Assembly: GCA_020721445.1 (NCBI GenBank)
Contig: DYMU01000009.1
Location: forward strand, 1-64,000
Direction: 5' to 3'
Source of the DNA: Gemmobacter nectariphilus
GTDB taxonomy: Bacteria; Pseudomonadota; Alphaproteobacteria; Rhodobacterales; Rhodobacteraceae
DNA: 64,000 nt
Of this stretch, positions 35,947 to 46,413 are shown one piece after another. The stretch's first letter is position 1. The number at the start of each line of letters is the position of its first letter. The notes under the pieces were generated by a model. It had not been told where the DNA came from and did not search any database. It worked only from the letters and a program-made list of their open reading frames with translations. The translations under genes were made by a program, and so were the position numbers.

Positions 35947-37128
35947 ATGGCAAGTGGAGGTCCCTGGGGCGGCGGTGGCGGCTCGGGCGGAGATGATCGC
36001 GGCACTGGCCGCGACGACGAACGCAAACCAGGCGGGCGCAAGCCCGAAAGCAGTGGTCCGCAGATCCCCGAGATCGACGAGATCGTGAAAAAGGGGCAAG
36101 AGCAGTTGCGCGTCCTGATGGGAGGGCGGCCCAAGGGCGGCTTCAATGGCGGCGGTGGCAACCGCACGCCGCAACCGCCGCGCATCACCAAGCAGGGTGT
36201 GGCCCTGGGTGGCCTTGCGCTGGTGGCGCTGTGGGGTTTCATGTCGTTCTATACGGTGCGGCCCGAAGAACGCTCGGTCGAGTTGTTCCTGGGTGAGTTT
36301 TCCAAGGTCGGCAATCCGGGCCTGAACTTTGCGCCCTGGCCGCTGGTGACGGCGGAAATCGTGCAGGTGACCAACGAACGCACCACCGACATCGGCGTCG
36401 GACGGTCGGGCGAAGATGGCGGTCTGATGCTGACGCGCGACCAGAACATCGTCGATATCGGCTTTCAGGTGGTCTGGAACATCGAGGATCCGGCAAAATA
36501 CCTGTTCAACCTTGCCGATCCGGCCGACACGATCCGTGCGGTTTCGGAATCGGCGATGCGCGATATCATCGCGCGGTCGGAACTGGCCCCGATCCTGAAC
36601 CGGGATCGCGGCCTGATCGCCAGCGACCTTCGGGCGGCGGTGCAGGGCACGGTCGACAGCTATGATGCGGGTCTGAACGTGATCCGGGTCAACTTTGAAA
36701 AGGCCGACCCGCCGCGCGAAGTGATCGACGCCTTCCGCTCGGTGCAGGCAGCCCAGCAGGAACGCGACCGGCTGGAAAAAGAGGCCGATGCCTACGCCAA
36801 CCGCGTCACCGCCGGTGCCCGCGGTGAAGCTGCGCGTCTGGTGGAAGAGGCCGAAGCCTATCGTGCCCAGGTCGTCAACGACGCCTCGGGTGAGGCCAGC
36901 CGCTTTACCTCGGTCTACAACGAATATGTCAAAGCCCCCGAAGTCACCCGCAAGCGGATGTATCTGGAAACCATGGAGCGTGTTCTGGGCAGCATGAACA
37001 AGGTCATCCTGGACGGTGTTTCTGGTGGCGAAGCCGGGGCGGGGCAGGGCGTCGTGCCATTCTTGCCGCTGAATGATCTGGCGCGTCCCGCCCAGGGCGC
37101 GGCCGCGACAACCGGAGGAAACAACTGA
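35947..37128 (+). CDS. hflK: HflK, subunit of the FtsH protease regulator
   Basis: Membrane-anchored SPFH-domain protein of 393 residues. It has a glycine-rich, charged N-terminus, one transmembrane helix at about 85-103, the SPFH domain with YTVRPEERSVELFLG, and a coiled-coil tail facing the periplasm. With HflC it forms a cage around FtsH. Overlaps hflC (TGATG). Confidence 0.95.
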   Translation: MASGGPWGGGGGSGGDDRGTGRDDERKPGGRKPESSGPQIPEIDEIVKKGQEQLRVLMGGRPKGGFNGGGGNRTPQPPRITKQGVALGGLALVALWGFMSFYTVRPEERSVELFLGEFSKVGNPGLNFAPWPLVTAEIVQVTNERTTDIGVGRSGEDGGLMLTRDQNIVDIGFQVVWNIEDPAKYLFNLADPADTIRAVSESAMRDIIARSELAPILNRDRGLIASDLRAAVQGTVDSYDAGLNVIRVNFEKADPPREVIDAFRSVQAAQQERDRLEKEADAYANRVTAGARGEAARLVEEAEAYRAQVVNDASGEASRFTSVYNEYVKAPEVTRKRMYLETMERVLGSMNKVILDGVSGGEAGAGQGVVPFLPLNDLARPAQGAAATTGGNN

Positions 37129-38015
37129 TGAAAGCCCAGATTATCCTTCCGGTGCTTGCCGTTATCGCGGCGACGGCGCTGTCGTCGCTGTTCATCGTCG
37201 ATGAACGCGAAAAGGTGCTGGTCCTGCAATTCGGTCAGGTCAAACAGGTCAAGGAAGAACCCGGTCTTGGCTTCAAGATCCCGCTGATCCAGGAAGTTGT
37301 GCGCTATGACGGCCGTATTCTGGGCATCAAGACACAGCCCTTGGAAGTGACGCCGCTGGATGACCGCCGTCTTGTGGTCGATGCCTTTGCCCGCTGGCGG
37401 ATCACCGATCTTGTGGCCTTCCGCGAGGCGGTTGGCGCCGCCGGGGTGGATGCCGCCCAAACCCGGCTTGACCGGATCCTGAACGCCGCGATCCGCGAAG
37501 TTCTGGGCTCGGTGCCGTCGAACCGGGTGCTGTCGGAAGACCGGACCGCACTGATGAACCAGATCCGTGACCGGGCCCGCGCGGAATCGGGCGCGCTGGG
37601 GGTTGAGGTGATTGACGTGCGCCTGACCCGCACCGACCTTCCCGAACAGAACCTTGCCGCGACCTTTGCAAGGATGCGGGCCGAACGGGAACGCGAAGCC
37701 GCCGACGAGATCGCCCGCGGTGGCGAAGCTGCGCAACGGGTGCGGGCAACCGCTGACCGGACCGTGGTGGAGCTGACCTCCGAGGCGCGCCGTCTGGCCG
37801 AAGTGGCCCGCGGTGAAGCCGATGCCGAGCGCAACGGGATCTATGCCGAAGCCTTTGGTCAAGACCCCGAGTTCTTTGCCTTCACCCGCTCGCTGACATC
37901 GTATGAGCGGGCGTTGCAATCGGGCAATTCGTCGATCGTGATGCAGCCGGATAGTGAATTCTTCAACTATCTGCGCAGCGAACAGCCGCCGGCAGACCGC
38001 GCGCCCGCGCCGTGA
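37128..38015 (+). CDS. hflC: HflC, partner of HflK
   Basis: 295 residues. N-terminal anchor helix, then FIVDEREKVLVLQFGQVKQ, the SPFH fold, EVIDVRLTRTDLPEQN and a coiled-coil tail. It forms a complex with HflK. The stop overlaps the GTG start of the next gene (GTGA). Confidence 0.95.
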   Translation: MKAQIILPVLAVIAATALSSLFIVDEREKVLVLQFGQVKQVKEEPGLGFKIPLIQEVVRYDGRILGIKTQPLEVTPLDDRRLVVDAFARWRITDLVAFREAVGAAGVDAAQTRLDRILNAAIREVLGSVPSNRVLSEDRTALMNQIRDRARAESGALGVEVIDVRLTRTDLPEQNLAATFARMRAEREREAADEIARGGEAAQRVRATADRTVVELTSEARRLAEVARGEADAERNGIYAEAFGQDPEFFAFTRSLTSYERALQSGNSSIVMQPDSEFFNYLRSEQPPADRAPAP

Positions 38016-38203
38016 TCTGGGTCATTCTGGCCCTCGGGCTGGTTCTTGTTGCCGAGGGGCTGGTGCTTGCACTGGCCCCTTTGCGTGTCGAACAGGTGCT
38101 GGCGCTGCTGGTCAGCCTGTCGCGCGATCAACGGCGGTTGATGGGGCTGGCGTCGGTGGCGGTTGGCGTGGCGCTGGTCGCTCTGGCACGTTGGTTGGGG
38201 TAG
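38012..38203 (+). CDS. DUF2065 family small membrane protein
   Basis: 63 residues with two hydrophobic helices, GTG start in a GTGA overlap with hflC. It is conserved after hflC in proteobacteria. Function unknown. Confidence 0.85.
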   Translation: MIWVILALGLVLVAEGLVLALAPLRVEQVLALLVSLSRDQRRLMGLASVAVGVALVALARWLG

Positions 38204-38207
38204 GCAA

Positions 38208-38265
38208 GGGGGCTTTGCCCCCGTCGCTGCGCGACTCCCCCAGGGTATTTTCGCCAAGAGGAAAA
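38208..38265 (+). repeat. Dispersed intergenic motif, copy 4
   Basis: GGGGGCTTTGCCCCC hairpin, then AGGGTATTTTCGCCAAGAGG and AAAA, immediately downstream of the DUF2065 gene and sense to it. The core is nearly identical to copy 2. Confidence 0.6.
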
Positions 38266-38269
38266 CGGC

Positions 38270-38952
38270 TTAGGGGCAGGACGCAAGGTCAGGCCCGGCT
38301 TTGGGCCAGGGACCAAGGTCGGTGGTGGTGATACCGCTGGGGCCAAGGCTGACCTGTATCAGGCGTGACCAATCGGCCGATGCCAGCAGAAGGCTGGCGC
38401 GACCGTTGCAGGTTTTGACGCCGCCGGCGATGTGGCGGTCGCCGATGCGGTGGTTGGTCAGCCCGGGGGTGCGGGCAACCTCGGTCAGGGCGCGGCCTTG
38501 CAGCCGGACAAAGACCAGTTCGCGCGCCAGATGCGGGCGGTCGACATAGGCGATCTCGACCTGGCCGTCGCCGTCAAAATCGGCGATGCCCGCTGGTGCC
38601 AGCCAGCGGTTCGGCTGGCCGAGATAGGCTGTGGCCGCGCGCTTTCCGGTGCTGTCATAGACCGCCAGCGAGGCACCTAAGGTGAGGGAGGTTTCGACCA
38701 CGATCACCTCGGGGCGGCCATCGCGATCAAGGTCGGCAAGGCGGGCCGTGATATCTTCGAACACGCGGTCCTTCGGCAGGCTGACGCGCAGGCGCCGGCC
38801 GTCCGACAGGGTCATTTCCAAGCCGGCCCATTCCAGCGCATCGCCCAGAACCGCGTGATCGTAACGGTCGGTCGGCAGGGTCAGCCGGGCGGCGGTGATG
38901 TCTTGCGCCATGGCCGGGTGGCACGCCAGGGCCAGCAGCGCAAGACAGCGCA

Positions 38953-38953
<1 letters not shown>
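38270..38953 (-). CDS. VCBS/FG-GAP-repeat periplasmic protein
   Basis: 227 residues with a signal peptide (MRCLALLALACHPAMAQD). Repeats of the type LADLDRDGRPEVIVVE and IADFDGDGQVEIAYVD are calcium-binding FG-GAP/VCBS blades. The ligand is unknown. It begins at a TGATG overlap with the ferredoxin gene's stop. Confidence 0.82.
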
Positions 38954-39817
<864 letters not shown>

Positions 39818-39950
39818 GGCGGCAACGTGGCCGCCCTGCAACGGCGCCTTGCCGCTGTGCGCGCCAAGGCTAGGCCCCGCGGCTGCACCCGTGCTATTGT
39901 TGCACCACAAAGCCGGGAAAAACCGGCACAGGCAGGACGTGACCACCGCC

Positions 39951-40493
39951 ATGACACGCAGCGCGCCGATGGCGATCCTTTGCGCCGGACTGGCCCTTGC
40001 GGCCTGCCGCCCCGGTCTGATGCCCCAGGCACCGACGCGGGCAGACCTGTCGAATGATCTGATCCGCCTGACCGAACCGGGGCCGCCCAAGGGGCCCGAA
40101 GGCGCGTGCTGGGCATCCGATGTGACGCCGATGGTGATCGAGACCGTCAGCGAGCAGGTGATGGTGTCGCCAGAACAGCGCGCCAAGGATGGCAGCCTGA
40201 TCGCGCCCGCCAGCTTTCACACCGAGACCCGGCAAAAGATCGTGCAACAGCGCGAGGAAATCTGGTTCCGCAGTCCGTGCCCCGATGAGATGACGGTCGA
40301 GTTTGTCGCCAGCCTGCAACGGGCGCTGAAGGCGCGCGGCCTCTACCTGCTGCCGCTGACCGGCGCGATGGACATGCCCACCCGCATCGCCCTGCGCCGG
40401 TTTCAGGCCGAGCGCGGGCTGGAAAGTGACCGTTTGTCGCTGGGGGCCGCGCGCGAATTGGGCCTTGTGGCCTTTGACCGCGACCCGCCATGA
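39951..40493 (+). CDS. Peptidoglycan-binding-domain lipoprotein
   Basis: 180 residues. Lipoprotein signal ending LALAAC. The C-terminal peptidoglycan-binding type-1 domain (VEFVASLQRALKARGLYLLPLTGAMDMPTRIALRRFQAERGL) anchors it to the cell wall. The middle part is of unknown function. Coupled to the HD gene (ATGA). Confidence 0.85.
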   Translation: MTRSAPMAILCAGLALAACRPGLMPQAPTRADLSNDLIRLTEPGPPKGPEGACWASDVTPMVIETVSEQVMVSPEQRAKDGSLIAPASFHTETRQKIVQQREEIWFRSPCPDEMTVEFVASLQRALKARGLYLLPLTGAMDMPTRIALRRFQAERGLESDRLSLGAARELGLVAFDRDPP

Positions 40494-41143
40494 CCGAGCT
40501 TGTCGCCGCAGCCATGGCCGAACTTGCCCGGCTTTGGGCGGGCCAGACCGACGCCGCGCATGACATCGGCCACGTGCGCCGCGTCTGGGCGCATTGTAAG
40601 GCGTTTATGGCAGAGGAAACCGGCGTGGATGCCGAGGCGCTGCACATCGCCGTGATCTTTCACGATGCGGTCAACCCGCCCAAGGATGCACCAAACCGGG
40701 CCTGCGCCGCGCGCCTGTCGGCGGGTGTCGCGGGCGACTGGCTGGCCGCCCGGGGTTGGCCCGCCGACCGCATCGCCAGCGTCACCCATGCGATCGAGGC
40801 GCACAGCTTTTCCGCCGCCATCGCGCCGCGCACGACGCTTGCCCGCATCTTGCAAGATGCCGACCGGCTGGAGGCATTGGGCGCCATCGGCCTTGCCCGG
40901 ATGTTTGCCGTCAGCGGCGCGATGGGGGCTGCACTCTTCCACCCTGACGATCCTCTGGCGCTGCACCGTCCGCTGGACGACCGCGCCTATGGGCTGGATC
41001 ATCTGGAGGTCAAGCTGTTTGCCATCGTGCAGACCATGCAGACGCCCTTGGGCCGCGCCATGGCAGAAGAACGCGCGGAATGGATGTCCAGTTTCCGCAC
41101 CCGGCTTTTGCGCGAAATAGACGGGTCGGGGTCGCAGTTCTAG
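40490..41143 (+). CDS. HD-domain phosphohydrolase
   Basis: 217 residues. HDIGHVRRVWAHC, VIFHDAVN and the conserved later aspartate in LQDADRLEALGA form the H-HD-D metal site. Close to the YedJ/YpgQ-type hydrolases. Substrate unknown. Confidence 0.87.
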   Translation: MTELVAAAMAELARLWAGQTDAAHDIGHVRRVWAHCKAFMAEETGVDAEALHIAVIFHDAVNPPKDAPNRACAARLSAGVAGDWLAARGWPADRIASVTHAIEAHSFSAAIAPRTTLARILQDADRLEALGAIGLARMFAVSGAMGAALFHPDDPLALHRPLDDRAYGLDHLEVKLFAIVQTMQTPLGRAMAEERAEWMSSFRTRLLREIDGSGSQF

Positions 41144-41189
41144 GATTTGCCCGTGCCGCGGCAGCCTCTTGGCCTGACGACCCATGGCA

Positions 41190-41218
41190 TTGCTGCTTTC
41201 CAAATACTCAAAAAAGAC
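41190..41218 (-). repeat. Dispersed intergenic motif, copy 5
   Basis: On the minus strand GAGTATTTGGAAAGCAGCAA, downstream of the protease gene and after its hairpin terminator. Weaker than the other copies. Confidence 0.4.
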
Positions 41219-41242
41219 GCCAGCCTCGGGCGCGGGGCCAGC

Positions 41243-41271
41243 AAAAAGGGCGGCAGGTTGCCCCGCCGCCC
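41243..41271 (-). terminator. Rho-independent terminator of the DegP-type protease gene
   Basis: On the minus strand GGGCGGC pairs with GCCGCCC across a 10-base loop, followed by TTTTT. It is 24 bases after the protease stop codon. Confidence 0.82.
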
Positions 41272-41294
41272 GGTGTCTGATCGGCCAAAACCGC

Positions 41295-42776
41295 TTATTC
41301 GATGGCCAGCGCCACGAAACGCGGGTCGCCTGCGCGGCGCACCAGCAGCAGAATCGATTTGCGGCCTGCGTCTTTCGCCTCGGTGATGCGGCCCTCCAGG
41401 TCGTTCACCCGCGCAACCTTTTGTTGGCCCGCCTCGGTGATGATGTCGCCATCGCGCAGGCCCTTGGCATAGGCTTCGGATGCGACATCCACCTTGCTGA
41501 CCACCAGCCCTTCGGCGTCGGCGGGCAGGTTCATCGACTGTTTCAGCTCATCGGTGATCGGCGCCACCGTCATGCCCAGAATATCGGCCTGCTTTGGCTC
41601 TTCGGGCTTGTCGGCGGCGGCAGGCACCACCTCGGCGGCTTCGGCATCCTCGCGGCGGCCAAGTGTCACTTGCAGCGTTTCGGTCTTGCCTTCGCGCAGC
41701 ACGATCACCGGCACCGCCTGGCCCACCGGGCTGTCGGCGACGCGGCGGGTCAGATCACGGGTGTCGGCCACCGGCTTGCCATCAAACTGGGTGATGACGT
41801 CGCCTGCAATGATGCCCGAGGCCTTGGCCGGGCCTTCCGGCACATCGGTGACCAGCGCGCCCTTGGCCTCGGCCAGACCCATGGCTTCGGCGACATCGGG
41901 CGTCACGTCCTGAATCCGCACGCCCAGCCAGCCGCGACGGGTTTCGCCAAACTCTTTCAACTGGTCGACGACCTTGGTCACCACGTTGGACGCCATCGAA
42001 AAGCCGATACCGATCGACCCGCCATTGGGCGACAGGATTGCGGTGTTCACGCCCACCACCTGACCGTCCACGTTGAACAAGGGCCCGCCCGAGTTGCCCC
42101 GGTTGATTGCGGCATCGGTCTGGATGTAATCGTCATAGGTGCCCGACAGCGCACGGTTGCGGGCAGACACGATCCCGGCCGAGACCGAAAAGCCCTGACC
42201 CAGCGGGTTGCCCATCGCAACCACCCAGTCGCCCACGCGCATGGTGTCAGAGTTGCCGAACGGCACCCATGGCAACGGCTCGGGGCTGTCCACCTTCAGC
42301 AGCGCGATATCGGTCTTGGGGTCGGTGCCGACCAGCTTGGCCTTCAGGCGCTTGCCCGAAAAGAATTCAATCTCGATCTCGTCGGCGTTTTCGATCACGT
42401 GATTGTTGGTGACGATATAACCGTCTTCAGAAATCACGAAGCCCGACCCCAGCGCCTCGGACCGGCGGGGGGCGCCTTCGCCGCCCTGTCCGTTGCGATC
42501 CATGAAGTCGCGGAAGAAATCTTCAAACGGGCTGCCATCGGGCACCATCGGCCCGGCACCGGCCGGCCCGGCAACCACGGCCGAGGTGGTGATGTTGACA
42601 ACCGACGGGCTGATCTGTTCGGCCAGATCGGCGAAACTTTCCGGTGCGGCGCGGGCAAACGCCCCCTGCGCCTGCCCCATGGCCAGCGCCAGGCCAAGGC
42701 CCAGCGCCATCAGCGTCGCACGGCCCCGCGCGGTCAGGCCCAGCGGGCGGGTAAAGGTAATGGCTTTGGACTGCAC
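41295..42776 (-). CDS. Do-family periplasmic serine protease (DegP/DegQ type)
   Basis: 493 residues. Signal sequence in the first 35 residues, then a trypsin-like domain with His in VTNNHVIENA, Asp in DPKTDIALLKV and Ser in NRGNSGGPLF. Two PDZ domains follow (RGWLGVRIQDVTPDVAE onwards, and PITDELKQSMNLPADAEGLVV onwards). It degrades or refolds damaged envelope proteins. GTG start at 42776 with GGGAG upstream. Commonly linked to hflKC. Confidence 0.94.
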   Translation of the reverse strand: MQSKAITFTRPLGLTARGRATLMALGLGLALAMGQAQGAFARAAPESFADLAEQISPSVVNITTSAVVAGPAGAGPMVPDGSPFEDFFRDFMDRNGQGGEGAPRRSEALGSGFVISEDGYIVTNNHVIENADEIEIEFFSGKRLKAKLVGTDPKTDIALLKVDSPEPLPWVPFGNSDTMRVGDWVVAMGNPLGQGFSVSAGIVSARNRALSGTYDDYIQTDAAINRGNSGGPLFNVDGQVVGVNTAILSPNGGSIGIGFSMASNVVTKVVDQLKEFGETRRGWLGVRIQDVTPDVAEAMGLAEAKGALVTDVPEGPAKASGIIAGDVITQFDGKPVADTRDLTRRVADSPVGQAVPVIVLREGKTETLQVTLGRREDAEAAEVVPAAADKPEEPKQADILGMTVAPITDELKQSMNLPADAEGLVVSKVDVASEAYAKGLRDGDIITEAGQQKVARVNDLEGRITEAKDAGRKSILLLVRRAGDPRFVALAIE

Positions 42777-42932
42777 TCCCGAACTCCTTCATCGTTGGAC
42801 GGCAGGCCCAGGGTGCGAAAGGTCGCACCGGGTCGCCAGCAGGCTGTTTGCCATCATCAGGTAAGTGCGGCGGATTGCAATGCAAACCCTGTTACGAAGT
42901 CTCAAAGCCTTGTGATGGCGCTGTGTGGCCCG

Positions 42933-44441
42933 TCAGGCGTTGCCGCGCCGGACAAAACGGCCCGCATCTTCGGCGGCCCGGCGCAAGGCGCGGGACTTGT
43001 TGACGGTTTCCTGATACTCGGCCTCGGGGTCACTGTCATAGACCACGCCGCCGCCGGCCTGAATATACAGGGTCTGGTCCTTCAGCACCGCGGTGCGCAG
43101 GGCAATGCAGAAATCCATCTCGCCATTTGCGGCGAAATAACCCACACCGCCACCATAGACGCCGCGCTTTTCCGGCTCCAGCTCGTCGATGATCTCCATC
43201 GCGCGCACCTTGGGCGCCCCCGACACGGTGCCCGCAGGCAGGCCCGCCAGCAGCGCTGACAGCGCGTCTTCGCCGTCATTGATCCGGCCCACCACATTGC
43301 TGACGATGTGCATGACGTGGGAATAGCGCTCGATGGTGAACTGCTCGGTCGGATGCACCGTGCCGACCCGCGCCACCCGGCCCACATCGTTGCGGCCCAG
43401 ATCCAGCAGCATCAGGTGTTCGGCCAGTTCCTTCTGGTCGGCCAGCAGGTCGGCCTCCAGCGCGCGGTCTTCTTCGGGGGTCTCGCCGCGCTTGCGGGTG
43501 CCGGCGATGGGGCGGATCGTCACCTCGCCATCGCGCAGGCGCACAAGGATTTCGGGGCTGGCCCCGATGACCTGAAAGCCGCCGAAGTTGAAAAAGAACA
43601 GAAACGGCGACGGGTTGGTGCGGCGCAAGGACCGATAGAGCGCAAACGGCGGCAATTCAAAGCGTTGCGCCCAGCGTTGGCTGGGCACCACCTGAAAGAT
43701 GTCGCCCGCGCGGATATAGTCCTTGGCCTTTTCCACCGCCTGGCAATAGCCGTCATGGGTGAAGTTCGACACCATCTCGCCCACGCTCGCCACCTCGCCC
43801 AGATCGCGCGGGGCGGGGGGCGTGCGGTCCAGATCGCGCAAGGCATCCATCACCCGCTCGGCCGCCTGGGCATAAGCCGCGCGCGCCGACAGGCCAGACC
43901 CGGCCCAGGCCGGGGCGACCAGCGTCACCTCACCCTTCACCCCGTCCAGCACGGCAATCACCGAAGGCCGCATCAGCACCGCATCGGGCAGGCCAATGGG
44001 GTCGGGGTTCACGTCGGGCAGGTTTTCCACCAGCCGGATCATGTCATAGCCCAGATAGCCAAACAGCCCGGCCGAAACGGCGGGCAGGTCTTCGGGCATG
44101 TCAATCGCGCATTCTGCAATCAGGGTGCGCAGGGTGTGCAGCGGATGGCCGTCCAGCGGGCGAAACGCCGCTGCATCAAACCGCGCTTCGCGGTTGATTT
44201 CGGACGTGATGCCGATGCAGCGCCAGATCAGGTCAGGCTTCATGCCGACGATGGAATAGCGACCCCGCACCTCGCCACCCGTAACCGATTCCAGCATGAA
44301 GGTATCGGGCCGTGCCTCGCCCAGTTTCAGCATCAGGCTGACCGGCGTGTCCAGATCGGCGGCCAGACGCGCCGAGACCAGTTGGTTGCGGCCAGCGTTC
44401 CAGTTGTGCTCGAACTCTTCAAACGCGGGCGACAGGGTCAT
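42933..44441 (-). CDS. trpE: Anthranilate synthase component I
   Basis: First enzyme of tryptophan synthesis. 502 residues. GDIFQVVPSQRW, FFFNFGGFQVIGASPEILVRL, RPIAGTRKRG, LMLLDLGRNDVGRVA and GTVSGAPKVRAMEI are all present. LMLKLGEARPDTFMLESVTGG is the Trp-inhibition end. No trp leader peptide is visible upstream. trpG and trpD are not nearby in this window. Confidence 0.97.
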   Translation of the reverse strand: MTLSPAFEEFEHNWNAGRNQLVSARLAADLDTPVSLMLKLGEARPDTFMLESVTGGEVRGRYSIVGMKPDLIWRCIGITSEINREARFDAAAFRPLDGHPLHTLRTLIAECAIDMPEDLPAVSAGLFGYLGYDMIRLVENLPDVNPDPIGLPDAVLMRPSVIAVLDGVKGEVTLVAPAWAGSGLSARAAYAQAAERVMDALRDLDRTPPAPRDLGEVASVGEMVSNFTHDGYCQAVEKAKDYIRAGDIFQVVPSQRWAQRFELPPFALYRSLRRTNPSPFLFFFNFGGFQVIGASPEILVRLRDGEVTIRPIAGTRKRGETPEEDRALEADLLADQKELAEHLMLLDLGRNDVGRVARVGTVHPTEQFTIERYSHVMHIVSNVVGRINDGEDALSALLAGLPAGTVSGAPKVRAMEIIDELEPEKRGVYGGGVGYFAANGEMDFCIALRTAVLKDQTLYIQAGGGVVYDSDPEAEYQETVNKSRALRRAAEDAGRFVRRGNA

Positions 44442-44481
44442 CGGTCAGGGCTTTCGGTCAGGGATTTTGGCCGGATGGCGA

Positions 44482-46350
44482 TCAGTTGAACTGGGCGTGA
44501 ACGGCGTTGATGGCGGCCTGATCCAGAAAGATGCCCGCCTCGGCGGTCAGCGCATTGGCAAACAGCGACAGCGCATCTTGTGCAATTGCCTGTTCGGCCT
44601 GTGCCGCAATCGCCCCTTTCAGCGCGTCGGCCTCGGGCCCATCGGTGGGGGCCGCCGAGATGCTGTCCAGTTGCAACACAGCCGTAAACCCCGCGCCCTC
44701 GATCACCTGCAGATCGCCGGGCTGCATCTGAAACACCGCCGTCATCAGCGTGTCCGGAGTATTCTCGACAAAGCCTTCGCGGGCGGTGTTTGCGGTGCGG
44801 TCAACGATCCCGAAGGCGCCAAGCGGCTGGCCGGCCTCGACCGCTGCCTTGATCTCGACCGCGCGGGCGGACAGGGCCTTGGCGGTTTGCGCCGCCGCAT
44901 AGGCCTGTGCCACGTCGTCCGCCGCATCGGCAAACGGGATCGGCGTGGCCGGCACGATTTCCGTCAATTGCAACACGACCACGCCGCCATCATCCAGCAA
45001 CACCGCCTCGGGAAAATCGCTCGCGGCCAGCGCATCGGCCGCGGCGCGAAAGGCAGGGTAGGCCGCGATACCTTCGGGGGCCGCGTCCGCGCCGACATAA
45101 TCGACGCTGTCCAGCACCATGCCCTGTTCCTTTGCCAGGTCGTCCAACGTGGCACCACCGGCCAGCAGATCATCAATCGCTTCGACCCGGTCGGCAATGC
45201 TGCGGCGCGCGGCATCGGATTGCTGTTCCAGTGCCAGATCGGCGCGGGCCTCGTCAAAGCTGATTTCCTGCGCCGCCAGAATGGCATTCATCCGAAACAG
45301 CGCCGGGCCAAGGTCACTGTCGAACGGGCCCACCACGCCGGGGCCGTCAAGGCCAAACACCGCATCGCCCGCAGCCCCCAATTCGTCTGCCGCGACATCG
45401 CCAAGGTCGATATCTTGCAGCGTCAGGCGACGTTCGGCCACCAGCGCGTCAAACGTCTCGCCTGCGTCCAGCCTTGCCTTGGCGGCGGCGGCTGCCTCGG
45501 GGGTTGGGAACACCAGCCGTTCGACCAGCCGCTTTTCGGGCTGCACGAACTCGGCGATGCGGTCGTCGTACAGCTTGCGCAACGCGACCTCATCCACCGA
45601 CTGTTCGCTGGCGATGGCGTCGGGCAGCAGGGCAGCATAGCGGATGCGCTTGGCCTCGGGCCGGGTGAACTGCGCGATATTTTCGCCATGAAACGCCTGC
45701 AACTCGGCATCGCCGGGGGCGGGCAAGGGCGCTGGCAGATCGGCCGCGGTCAGCCGCAGCAGCGAAAACCCGCGCCGCTCGCCCAACCAGGCATAAAGCG
45801 TATCGGTCAGCACACCGGGCGAGGTAAAGCCCGCGGCCACCGCGCCGGTCAGCAATTGCCGGGCAATATCGGCGCGCAGCGCGGTTTCATAGCGGGCTTC
45901 GGTCAGGTTGTTGCGATCCAGGGTGAAACGATAAGCCTCACGGTCAAACCGGCCTGCGGTGCCCTGAAAGGCCGGTGAATTGGTGATCTGCTGCGCCACC
46001 ACCGCATCGCCGACCGACAGCTTGACCCGCGCAGCCTCATTATCCAGCGCGGTTTGTGCGACAAGGCTTTGCAGCACCTGACGGTCGATGCCAAGACTTT
46101 GCGCCTGGGTCAGGCTGACCGCCTGGCCAAATTGCGCGGCCAGCGCGTTCAACTCGGCCTGCAGCGCCCGTGCATAGGTGCCGGTGTCGATCTCACGCTC
46201 ACCCACCCGGCCGATGCTGGTCACCCCGCCGCCGAAGTTGCTGACGCCAAAGCCGCCAAGACCGACGACCAGCATCGCCATCAGGGCCCAGACGACGATC
46301 TGGCCGGCCTTGCCCTTCTTGCGCGGGGTCTCGTCTTGGGTGTTGCTCAT
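44482..46350 (-). CDS. PpiD-like periplasmic foldase with SurA-type N-terminal domain
   Basis: 622 residues. One N-terminal transmembrane anchor (about 17-36), then a long chaperone domain and a peptidyl-prolyl isomerase parvulin-like segment around 250-360. The PPIase part is divergent. It assists folding of outer membrane and periplasmic proteins. The gene sits 40 bases upstream of trpE, as seen in other Rhodobacterales. Confidence 0.85.
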   Translation of the reverse strand: MSNTQDETPRKKGKAGQIVVWALMAMLVVGLGGFGVSNFGGGVTSIGRVGEREIDTGTYARALQAELNALAAQFGQAVSLTQAQSLGIDRQVLQSLVAQTALDNEAARVKLSVGDAVVAQQITNSPAFQGTAGRFDREAYRFTLDRNNLTEARYETALRADIARQLLTGAVAAGFTSPGVLTDTLYAWLGERRGFSLLRLTAADLPAPLPAPGDAELQAFHGENIAQFTRPEAKRIRYAALLPDAIASEQSVDEVALRKLYDDRIAEFVQPEKRLVERLVFPTPEAAAAAKARLDAGETFDALVAERRLTLQDIDLGDVAADELGAAGDAVFGLDGPGVVGPFDSDLGPALFRMNAILAAQEISFDEARADLALEQQSDAARRSIADRVEAIDDLLAGGATLDDLAKEQGMVLDSVDYVGADAAPEGIAAYPAFRAAADALAASDFPEAVLLDDGGVVVLQLTEIVPATPIPFADAADDVAQAYAAAQTAKALSARAVEIKAAVEAGQPLGAFGIVDRTANTAREGFVENTPDTLMTAVFQMQPGDLQVIEGAGFTAVLQLDSISAAPTDGPEADALKGAIAAQAEQAIAQDALSLFANALTAEAGIFLDQAAINAVHAQFN

Positions 46351-46413
46351 GGTCTGGCCCTTTGGAACATGCTTTGCACGTGTCTATGCCGGGACGGGGA
46401 AGGGAGCAAGATG

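Noticed and set aside
41184-43259. Plus-strand open frame of 691 codons
   Set aside because: Antisense to the protease and the end of trpE; low complexity, no motif.
44442-44481. Trp leader peptide or attenuator before trpE
   Set aside because: The gap is only 40 bases and contains no Trp-codon run or alternative stems.
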